The notes under the pieces are model-generated. The model saw nothing but the letters and a program-made list of their open reading frames with translations, was not told where the DNA came from and did no database searches. Shown one piece after another: positions 1-5,740 of a stretch of DNA of 7,710 nt. Source of the DNA: DASYVD01 sp050693035 (GTDB lineage Bacteria; Actinomycetota; UBA4738; CALAEC01). The position numbers and the translations under genes were made by a program. The stretch covers positions 1-7,710 of the forward strand of contig JBOGWB010000088.1 of assembly GCA_050693035.1 (NCBI GenBank), in the 5' to 3' direction. How positions within the stretch are numbered: position 1 is the stretch's first letter; each line of letters starts with the position of its first letter.

Positions 1-1596
1 CCCCAACCGTTCGACGTCGTCCTTGTCCGCCTGGACCATCCGGTGCTCCAGGAACGACCGCTCCATCGGCACCCGGTCGGGCAGGTCGTGATCGGAGAGG
101 ACGATCCCCGAGGGGTGGAGGGCCAGATGGCGAGGAAATCCGTTCAGCCGCTCGGCCACCCGGAACAGCACCTCGAGCTGCCCGGCCTGGAGGTTCGAGT
201 CGCGCAGCTCCGGCAGGGACCCCAGCGCATCGCGGATCCGGTGCGCTCCGATGTGCGGGAACGCTTTGGAAACCACGTCGATCTCGGGCTCGGGATAGCC
301 CAGAGCCTTTCCCACCTCGCGGATGGCCGCCCGGGCACGATACGTGTCGACCATCGTCACGCAGGCGCACCGGTCTTCCCCGTAGCGCCGGAGGATCCGT
401 TGGTACACCTCTTCACGCCGGGCCGATTCCACGTCGATATCGATATCGGGGAGCTCGTCGCGGAGGGGGTTCACGAACCGCTCGAAGAGCAGGCCGTGAT
501 GGATCGGGTCGACCTCGGAGACTCCGGTGAGGTAGCACACCAGAGACCCGGCGGCCGACCCCCGGGCGCCGCACCGGATCCCCATCTCCTTCACCTCTTC
601 GACGATGTCCGCGACGGTGAGGAAGTAGCCGGAGTAGCCGAGCTTGTGGATCAGGGCCAGTTCGCCGTCGAGCCGGTCCAGGATCTCGCGGCTGCGCGGC
701 ATTCCCCGAACGTCGATGCCGCGGTGGCACCGTTCCGCGAGCAGCGAGGTGGCGCTCCGGCCACGCGGCACGGGGAACGGCGGGAAGTGCACGGCCCCCA
801 GGTCGAGCTGGAACGCGCACGCCTCGGCGATCCGAAACGTGTTGTCACATAGGTCCGGGCGGTGGGCGAACAGCGTCCGCATCTCGCGCGAGGACTTGAG
901 ATACCCCTCGGCGTTCACCCGGCTGAGGTGGTGCTGCGCCACCGGGACGATCTCCCGCATGCACTCGAGCGCGTCGGCGAGGAAGGCGTCCTCGGGCCCG
1001 AGGTGGCGAACGGCGTTCGTGGCCACGGCGGGAAGGCCGGCGTCCTCCGCGAGGCGCAGGAGCCGCCGGACCTCCCCGGTGCTTCCCGGCTCCAGGAGGT
1101 CTCGGACCTCGACGAAGCACCACGGTCCGAACGCCTCCTTCCATGGCCTGGCCCGCTCTCGGGCGGCGCCCGGCCGACCGCCTGACGCCAGAACGCCCGG
1201 CGGCGACTCCGGCCCAAGGAGGCAGATCAATCCTTCGGCTCGGACCATGATCTCTCGCGGTGAAAGCGACGGCTCGCTGCGCTCCCCAGCCATGTGCGCT
1301 TCGGTGATCAACCGACAGAGGTTGCCGTACCCGACGGCATCCCGCGCCAGCAGCAGTACGCGGAAGAAGGCCGGCGAGGCGCCGGCCTCCAGCGTGAGCC
1401 ACGCCCCGAGGACCGGCTTCACGCCGGCCCGCCGGCAGGCATCGGTGAACCGGACGGTGCCGTAGAGGCCGTCCCTGTCGGTCAGAGCCACAGCGGGCAT
1501 GCCAAGTTCCGCTGCCCGGACCGCCAGCTCCTCGGGCGAGTACGCCCCGTCTTTGAGCGAGAAGTAGGAGCGGCAATGGAGGTGGACGAACGACAT
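1..1596 (-). CDS. dnaE2: Error-prone DNA polymerase III alpha subunit, DnaE2/ImuC type (N-terminal half, cut by the left window edge)
   Basis: C-family DNA polymerase, the translesion polymerase of the SOS mutasome. I translated 532 residues by hand from ATG 1596 with no stop; the rest lies off the left edge (family length about 1,050-1,150). Residues 1-200 form a PHP domain with HLH at 5-7 and TDRDGLYG at 39-46, where Arg41 replaces the usual metal-binding His. The palm follows: GARGSAAGS at 343-351, then PDIDIDVES at 383-391, where D386 and D388 match the first two catalytic aspartates (PDFDIDF in E. coli DnaE). LHPSGIVLSD lies at 493-502. The third catalytic Asp should lie just past the edge. 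ESARREE after the palm motif, the LexA box upstream and the DUF6504 neighbour favour DnaE2 over replicative DnaE1. The start is 3 bp after the DUF6504 stop, with a weak GGGA 7 bp upstream, so translation is probably coupled. Family assignment is firm; the DnaE2 subtype is strong inference. Confidence 0.93.
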   Translation of the reverse strand, partial: MSFVHLHCRSYFSLKDGAYSPEELAVRAAELGMPAVALTDRDGLYGTVRFTDACRRAGVKPVLGAWLTLEAGASPAFFRVLLLARDAVGYGNLCRLITEAHMAGERSEPSLSPREIMVRAEGLICLLGPESPPGVLASGGRPGAARERARPWKEAFGPWCFVEVRDLLEPGSTGEVRRLLRLAEDAGLPAVATNAVRHLGPEDAFLADALECMREIVPVAQHHLSRVNAEGYLKSSREMRTLFAHRPDLCDNTFRIAEACAFQLDLGAVHFPPFPVPRGRSATSLLAERCHRGIDVRGMPRSREILDRLDGELALIHKLGYSGYFLTVADIVEEVKEMGIRCGARGSAAGSLVCYLTGVSEVDPIHHGLLFERFVNPLRDELPDIDIDVESARREEVYQRILRRYGEDRCACVTMVDTYRARAAIREVGKALGYPEPEIDVVSKAFPHIGAHRIRDALGSLPELRDSNLQAGQLEVLFRVAERLNGFPRHLALHPSGIVLSDHDLPDRVPMERSFLEHRMVQADKDDVERLG

Positions 1597-1599
1597 CGG

Positions 1600-1845
1600 T
1601 CAATCCCACAACCGCTCCAGGTGCCACCGGCCCTCCCGGCGGTCGTGGTAGAGGTCGTAGACGGCCCCGCCCCGGGCCTCTACCCGCCAGTACTCCCGGT
1701 CCCGGCCCTCCTCCCACCACCGCCCCTCGATCCGCCACCGCCCGATGACGTCGGCCACCTCGTAGCGCCGGCCCCGCCAGGAGAAGGCCATGGGCATTCC
1801 CGCATCCCGCTCCACCACCACCTGTTCGTCGTACCGCTTGGACAG
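1600..1845 (-). CDS. DUF6504 family protein, small SOS-operon partner of dnaE2, probable CTG start
   Basis: A protein of 81 residues if it starts at CTG 1845. It matches my recollection of the DUF6504 family, found beside dnaE2 and Y-family polymerase genes in actinobacteria; its molecular function is unknown. Visible features are RYDE at 4-7, FSWRGRRYEV at 21-30, a Trp-rich middle (W37, W43, W44), REYWRVEA at 50-57 and the ending WHLERLWD at 74-81. There is no membrane segment, signal peptide or metal motif. The only ATG, GTG or TTG starts in frame are GTGs at 1821, 1818 and 1815 and internal ATGs. None has a ribosome site, and all drop the RYDE segment that relatives appear to keep. CTG 1845 has AGGGAGG five bases upstream, and a TAG lies in frame at 1861-1863. 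A conventional annotation would start at GTG 1821 (73 residues). It is the first gene of the LexA-controlled operon. Confidence 0.82.
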   Translation of the reverse strand: MSKRYDEQVVVERDAGMPMAFSWRGRRYEVADVIGRWRIEGRWWEEGRDREYWRVEARGGAVYDLYHDRREGRWHLERLWD

Positions 1846-1850
1846 GGGAG

Positions 1851-1857
1851 CCTCCCT
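1851..1857 (-). promoter_or_regulatory. Strong ribosome binding site for the DUF6504 gene
   Basis: Read on the minus strand this is AGGGAGG, followed by CTCCC and then CTG at 1845. The five-base spacing is right for CTG and far too long (29 bases) for GTG 1821, so this site decides the start. It overlaps a small potential hairpin (CAGGG 1858-1854 with CCCTG 1847-1843) that would cover the start codon. Confidence 0.7.
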
Positions 1858-1863
1858 GGGCTA

Positions 1864-1879
1864 TCGAACATATGTTCGA
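1864..1879. promoter_or_regulatory. LexA operator (SOS box), perfect palindrome
   Basis: TCGAACATATGTTCGA is a perfect 16-bp inverted repeat and an exact match to the LexA box of Bacillus and mycobacteria (CGAAC-N4-GTTCG). It begins 10 bp downstream of the -10 hexamer of the minus-strand promoter and ends 18 bp before the CTG start. It therefore covers the start of transcription, where LexA would block RNA polymerase. It explains DNA-damage control of the DUF6504-dnaE2 operon. It lies about 90 bp from the plus-strand promoter at 1970, so control of that gene is less likely. Confidence 0.92.
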
Positions 1880-1889
1880 GAGAATCCCT

Positions 1890-1919
1890 ACGGTACTCCC
1901 CTGTCGGAAAGGCTGTCAA
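1890..1919 (-). promoter_or_regulatory. Sigma-70-type promoter of the DUF6504-dnaE2 operon
   Basis: On the minus strand, TTGACA (1919-1914, a perfect -35) is followed by an 18-bp spacer and TACCGT (1895-1890, fitting the actinobacterial TANNNT -10). The start of transcription would fall near 1882-1884, giving a leader of about 40 nt that contains the LexA box and then the ribosome site. Confidence 0.75.
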
Positions 1920-1969
1920 GGGGATCCGGCGGGCCCGCCTCGCCCGGTAGTCCCCTCGAAGGGGGGTGC

Positions 1970-1982
1970 TAAGGTTAGCCTC
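1970..1982 (+). promoter_or_regulatory. Leaderless-type -10 promoter element for the coiled-coil/glycosyltransferase operon
   Basis: TAAGGT (1970-1975) fits TANNNT and is followed by exactly seven bases and then GTG 1983. This is the spacing at which transcription starts on the first base of the start codon. No Shine-Dalgarno sequence is present. I find no convincing -35 at 1946-1954. The hexamer lies inside a short inverted repeat (GCTAA-GG-TTAGC, 1968-1979), which could bind a regulator. Confidence 0.55.
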
Positions 1983-2441
1983 GTGAGCGGGTTCCGCGAG
2001 TTCCTCAAGAAGGCCCTTCCCACCCCCATCGTGAACTGGCTTCGAAGGTGGCTGGGCACCGCGCGGTACCTCCGGTTCATGTCCCACGAGGTCTCTCGGA
2101 GACAAACACGACTGGAGACCGGCTCTCCTCTGGAAACCCTCGAGAGCCGCCTGGCCGCCCGGCGGGACGGGTTCTACCAGCAGATGGTGAAAGAGGTCGT
2201 GGAGCGCACCGACCTCGTCCTGCAGCAGCTCGACCGGAAGGTCGAGGGCCAGGGGGCACGCCACGCCGAGCGACTCGGCGCCCTCGAGGACGAGATCGCC
2301 CGGCTCCGGCTGGTCGTGGAAGAGCTACGGGCCGTCCTCGAGAGCACCGCCGCCTCGCCTTCCGAGCGCCTGGCGACCCATCCGCCCAGGGAGCGTGCCG
2401 GAAGGCGATCGTCCGGACGCAAGCTCGCGGCTTCGGACTAG
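1983..2441 (+). CDS. Coiled-coil protein of unknown function, upstream of a glycosyltransferase
   Basis: A 152-residue protein that I cannot assign to a named family. Residues 1-33 are rich in Leu, Trp, Arg and Lys (FLKKALP, NWLRRWLG) and could form an amphipathic membrane-surface helix. From about 36 to 125 it reads as a long charged helix with heptad-like leucines and valines (RRDGFYQQMVKEVVERTDLV, then DEIARLRLVVEELRAVLE), probably a coiled coil. The last 25 residues are basic and low in complexity. There is no signal peptide or catalytic motif. I chose GTG 1983 because it sits seven bases after a -10 element. The in-frame ATG at 1872 lies inside the LexA box and is not a credible start. 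The stop overlaps nothing but is only 5 bp before the glycosyltransferase start, so the two are cotranscribed and perhaps coupled. A scaffold or oligomerising partner for the next enzyme is inference. Confidence 0.75.
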   Translation: MSGFREFLKKALPTPIVNWLRRWLGTARYLRFMSHEVSRRQTRLETGSPLETLESRLAARRDGFYQQMVKEVVERTDLVLQQLDRKVEGQGARHAERLGALEDEIARLRLVVEELRAVLESTAASPSERLATHPPRERAGRRSSGRKLAASD

Positions 2442-2446
2442 CCGCC

Positions 2447-3664
2447 GTGCGGCTCGCCTGGTTCACCCCCCTGCCGCCGATGCCCTCGGGCATCGCCGAC
2501 TACTCCTCCGAGCTTCTTCCGCTCGTCGCCGAGGTCGCCGAGGTCGAGGTGATCTGCCCGCAGCCGGGCCTGTGGCGCCGGCCGAAGGCGCCTCCGGGCA
2601 TCCCCGTCCGCCCGCCAGAACGCTTCCGGCCCGATCGGTACGACGCGATCTACTACCACCTTGGCAACAACCCATGGCACGAGTTCGTCTACGAGACGTC
2701 CCTGCGGCATCCGGGGATCTGCGTGTTCCACGACGTGGTCATGCACCACCTCATCGCCCACGCCATGGTCGAGTCCGGTGAAGAGGTGGGTCGGTACGAA
2801 CGACTGCTCGGTATGGAGCATGGGGCGGCTGGAGATCGTCTCGCCAGGCTCAAGGTCCTTGCCGTCGCCAGCGACTTCGAGAAGTTCCTGTTTCCGCTCT
2901 CCGGGCACGTCCTCCGCAGGGCCGTCGGGGTGGTCGTGCATTCGCTCGATTCCCGGGACCGCCTCCTCGAAGCGGCGGGAGACGTGGACGTGCCGATCGA
3001 GGTCATCCCCCATCATGCCGGCGCTCCCCCGCCCCAGGTGGCCGGGATCGACCGGTCTGAGGCTCGCCGGCGTCTCGGCCTCCCGGTGGACGCCTTCCTG
3101 GTGGGCCATCTCGGGTTCGTCACCTTGCCGAAGCAGCCCGGCGCGCTCGTGGCGGGATTCGCTCGCCTGTACCAAGAGCGGTCCGAGGCCCGGCTCGTCG
3201 TGGTGGGGGCGGACAACACGGGGGGCGCCTTCGAGCGCACCGCTCGCCGTCACGGGGTCCACGGCGCGGTGGTCTCGACCGGCTACGTGGACCTGGCGGC
3301 CTTCTACCTCAACCTCAAGGCCCTCGACGTGGTGGTCAACCTGCGGTACCCCACCGCCGGGGAGTCCTCCGGGACGTTCGCTCGAGCCCTGGCCGAGGGG
3401 CGAGCCACCATCGTCAACAACTATGGGTCGTTCGCGGAGGTCCCCCGAGACGTCGCGCTCAAGGTGGAGGTGGACGGGGACCAGGCTGCCGAGCTCGGAG
3501 ACCACCTCATCCGCCTCGCCCGCGAGCCACGGCTCCTGGCCACGCTGGAGGCCAACGCCCGCGACTACGCTCGCTCCGTCCTCGACCCCGTCCGCTGTCG
3601 CGACCTGTACCTGGCCTTGGCGCAGCGGGTGGCCGGCGCTCCCGCCTCACCAGTCAACCGCTGA
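2447..3664 (+). CDS. GT-B fold glycosyltransferase, GT4-like
   Basis: A 405-residue cytosolic glycosyltransferase, probably transferring a sugar from a nucleotide-sugar donor to a lipid-linked or surface-glycan acceptor. The N-terminal acceptor domain opens with WFTPLPPMPSGIADYSSEL at about 5-23, the usual opening of this group. HDVVMHH follows at 95-101 and VVVHS near 165. The donor domain starts near 215 with VGHLGFVTLPKQ (K229), then LVVVGADN, and YPTAGESSGTFARALAEG around E306, then GSFAEVP. E306 matches the first Glu of the GT4 E-x7-E donor motif; the second Glu is not present (Arg/Ala), as I recall for GES/GETSG-type relatives. GTG 2447 was chosen because homology starts there at MRLAWF. 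The open frame extends upstream to 2048, but that part lies in another frame of the coiled-coil gene. Start and preceding stop are 5 bp apart with no clear ribosome site. The fold is firm; substrate unknown. Confidence 0.9.
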   Translation: MRLAWFTPLPPMPSGIADYSSELLPLVAEVAEVEVICPQPGLWRRPKAPPGIPVRPPERFRPDRYDAIYYHLGNNPWHEFVYETSLRHPGICVFHDVVMHHLIAHAMVESGEEVGRYERLLGMEHGAAGDRLARLKVLAVASDFEKFLFPLSGHVLRRAVGVVVHSLDSRDRLLEAAGDVDVPIEVIPHHAGAPPPQVAGIDRSEARRRLGLPVDAFLVGHLGFVTLPKQPGALVAGFARLYQERSEARLVVVGADNTGGAFERTARRHGVHGAVVSTGYVDLAAFYLNLKALDVVVNLRYPTAGESSGTFARALAEGRATIVNNYGSFAEVPRDVALKVEVDGDQAAELGDHLIRLAREPRLLATLEANARDYARSVLDPVRCRDLYLALAQRVAGAPASPVNR

Positions 3665-3681
3665 ACGCACGTTCCTGCTGG

Positions 3682-3694
3682 TAGCATCCTCAGC
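3682..3694 (+). promoter_or_regulatory. Leaderless-type -10 promoter element for the first GT-C-like gene
   Basis: TAGCAT (3682-3687) fits TANNNT and is followed by seven bases and then GTG 3695. This is the same geometry as at 1970-1985, and again there is no Shine-Dalgarno. It lies in the 30-bp gap after the glycosyltransferase stop, so the membrane gene may be transcribed both from here and by read-through. No clear -35 is visible. Confidence 0.55.
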
Positions 3695-5740
3695 GTGACA
3701 GCCCCCACCCGGCGCGCGCCTTCCTCACGGCTTCCCGAACCGCCATCCCCCGAACGAACCGTCGGAAACGACATCGCGCTCCACCTCCGCGCCGTGCTTC
3801 CCCTCGTGCTCGCCGCCATCCTGATCCTGGGGTTCTTCCTGGGCATCTACGTGGTGAAGGGCTACCACATGCCGATCGGGTGGGACACCGCCCGCTACGT
3901 GAGCGAGGCCAACCTCGCGGCGGAGTTCGGCCTGTCCGGGGTGAGGCGCCTCACTCCCCCGCCCCACGTGGTCCAGACGAGCCGGGCCGGGTACTCGGTG
4001 CTGGACCTCACCCTGTCAAGCCTGTTCGCCCTGTCCCGGTTCAAGCTCGCCGCCTCCCTCCCCCCGGCGGCCGCGGTGGCCCTGGCCCTGGCCGCCGGGT
4101 TGTTCGCTTCCGCGGCACTCCGGCGGGGGCCCTGGGAGGCCGCGGGGGTGGCTCTGGCCGTGGGGATCTCCCCCTCGCTGATCCGACTGATGGCTCCCGA
4201 GACGTACGCGGAGAACCTCCTGGCGCTGGCCCCGCTCATCGCGGCCCTCGTGGTGATCCTCGCGGCGAGGCCTCCCGACGGCGTCTCGCTTACGGGCGCC
4301 GTCGTGCTCATCGTGGGGGGCGCGTTGTCCCACGGCCCCTCGGCGGCCATCGTCGCCGGGGCGGTGGGGCTGGCCGCCCTGGTGTACGCCCCGGTCTCGT
4401 GGCGGGCCTGGCGGCGCGGAGAGGCCGCCCCCCTGGCCACCCCGGCGGGGTTCCTCGGCGCCGCCGCGGCCGGAGGTGGGTTGGCCACCGGGGCCGCCGT
4501 CTACGGGCTCCTGGGCGCGGTCCCGGAGCGGTTCCACATCGGCCGGAGGGCCCTGGCACAGAAGCTCGCCGCCGACCTCCCTCTGTACCGGCTGGGGGTG
4601 GCCATCCCGATCGCCGGGATCGGGCTCGCCGACCTGGTCCAGGGTCGCCCGCGCCAACGGGGACCGGACCGGGCGGTCCCTCCTCGCTGGTCCCGGCCGG
4701 GCCTGGCCATGTCCCTGCTGGCCGGCTGGACCCTGCTCGTGGCGGTGGGGATCGCTCTGTTCGCAGCGGGTCGGGCCTCGCCGGCGCACCGGTTCCTGGC
4801 GATCCTCATCCCCCTTCCGCTGCTGGTCGGGGTGGGACTGGTGACGGTGGGGCGGCTGGTGGCCGCACGGAGCCGTGCGCCGCTGGGGGTCGCCGTCGTG
4901 CTCGTGGGCCTCGCCGCCGTGCTGGTCTCGGGGTATCGCACCTACTACCAGGATCTCCCCCGGAACCGCGGCATCCTGTGGATGGACCCTCACAAGATCC
5001 AGGATGCCGCCACCGCTGTCGACTACCTCGATCGGGCTGGTGTTCCCGGCGACGCACCGGTGGTGTTCGTGGTCGAGGACACCGGCCCCCAACCCGTCGC
5101 GTACGTGCCGCTCATGACGTACATGATCCGGTCCGTGCTCCCGGCGGAGCGGATCGAACACGCCTACATGTACGTGGGGGACCCCGAGCGGTTCCTTGCC
5201 TCCCTACCTACCGTGCGCGAGGAGCCTCGAAGCTACAACGGCACCTCTCTCCGGTTCTGGGGGTTCGTCCAGCCGCTTCTGTCCGAGCGGCCGGTGACCC
5301 TGCTGCTCTCGTCCTTCAATCCCGCCTACGCGAAGTTCGCCGCCGAGCACCCCGAACGGATCGTGGCCCCGAACGTCGCCGTACTCCAGGGACCGCTTCC
5401 CTCCCGGCCTCTCGGTGCGGCGGTGGCCCCATCTGCGCCGGATGGATTGGTCCAGGTGAGCCTGGTAGGCGGGGCCACCTTGGCGATGCTGACGCTCGCG
5501 GGACTCGGCTGGGGACTGGCGCTCTTCCCCAGAGGACTCCGGTCCTTCGAGGCGCTGGCCTTGGCGCCCGCGATGGGCATCGCCGTCATCGTCATCGTCG
5601 GCCTGCTCGTGGACGCCGTGGGCATCCGTCTGGCCGGCTTCGGCGGGGCCCTCGTCCCGGTAATCGCGGCCGCCGGGGGCACCGCCGTGGCTGTGTCCCG
5701 GCTCCGTCGGCACGGTGCGGGGCTCTTCCCCCCCGCCTAG
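3695..5740 (+). CDS. Polytopic membrane protein, putative GT-C-type glycosyltransferase (paralogue 1)
   Basis: A 681-residue integral membrane protein. A Pro/Arg-rich cytosolic tail (1-30) leads into the first helix (about 33-54). The first outer loop contains GWDTARYVSEA, with D64 where GT-C enzymes place a catalytic or metal-binding acidic residue. About eight to ten helices follow to residue 415, including GGALSHGPSAA. Residues 430-580 are soluble and probably extracytoplasmic: PVVFVVED looks like a Rossmann beta strand, then RIEHAYMYVGD (486-496), then TLLLSSFNPAYAKF. Three C-terminal helices include EALALAPAMG. The layout suits use of a polyprenyl-phosphate-linked sugar on the outer face, but no named family is recognised. 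The start is GTG with a leaderless promoter. The gene converges on, overlaps by 4 bp and resembles the minus-strand gene at 5737-7707. A flippase or polymerase role is an alternative. Confidence 0.88.
   Translation: MTAPTRRAPSSRLPEPPSPERTVGNDIALHLRAVLPLVLAAILILGFFLGIYVVKGYHMPIGWDTARYVSEANLAAEFGLSGVRRLTPPPHVVQTSRAGYSVLDLTLSSLFALSRFKLAASLPPAAAVALALAAGLFASAALRRGPWEAAGVALAVGISPSLIRLMAPETYAENLLALAPLIAALVVILAARPPDGVSLTGAVVLIVGGALSHGPSAAIVAGAVGLAALVYAPVSWRAWRRGEAAPLATPAGFLGAAAAGGGLATGAAVYGLLGAVPERFHIGRRALAQKLAADLPLYRLGVAIPIAGIGLADLVQGRPRQRGPDRAVPPRWSRPGLAMSLLAGWTLLVAVGIALFAAGRASPAHRFLAILIPLPLLVGVGLVTVGRLVAARSRAPLGVAVVLVGLAAVLVSGYRTYYQDLPRNRGILWMDPHKIQDAATAVDYLDRAGVPGDAPVVFVVEDTGPQPVAYVPLMTYMIRSVLPAERIEHAYMYVGDPERFLASLPTVREEPRSYNGTSLRFWGFVQPLLSERPVTLLLSSFNPAYAKFAAEHPERIVAPNVAVLQGPLPSRPLGAAVAPSAPDGLVQVSLVGGATLAMLTLAGLGWGLALFPRGLRSFEALALAPAMGIAVIVIVGLLVDAVGIRLAGFGGALVPVIAAAGGTAVAVSRLRRHGAGLFPPA
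5737..5740. other. Shared CTAG: stop codons of two convergent genes overlap
   Basis: The palindrome CTAG supplies TAG to the plus-strand gene (5738-5740) and TAG to the minus-strand gene (5739-5737). No intergenic space remains for a terminator, and I see no hairpin followed by a T run on either strand nearby. The two transcripts must therefore overlap at their 3' ends, or termination must occur inside the opposing gene. Confidence 0.95.

Noticed and set aside
43..852. Plus-strand open frame of 269 codons
   Set aside because: It is antisense to the DnaE2 frame, whose motifs (HLH, GARGSAAGS, PDIDID) are unmistakable. Its own product is Pro/Arg/Gly-rich with no recognisable domain; long antisense frames are expected at this GC content.
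1952..1964. CCCC-TCGAA-GGGG inverted repeat as a terminator or riboregulator
   Set aside because: It lies upstream of both divergent promoters and so is not transcribed. The stem is only four G:C pairs and has no T run; at most it is an operator, without further support.
1872..1982. In-frame ATG 1872 as start of the coiled-coil gene
   Set aside because: The ATG is the centre of the LexA palindrome and has no ribosome site. The added segment is Pro/Gly/Cys-rich and unlike the helical protein, and a leaderless promoter points to GTG 1983.
2048..2446. Upstream extension of the glycosyltransferase frame
   Set aside because: It overlaps the coiled-coil gene in another frame and encodes Arg/Pro/Gly-rich sequence; homology to glycosyltransferases begins at GTG 2447.
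4016..5161. Minus-strand open frame of 381 codons
   Set aside because: It lies wholly antisense to the first GT-C-like gene and encodes a Gly/Arg/His/Pro/Gln-rich product without hydrophobic segments or motifs.
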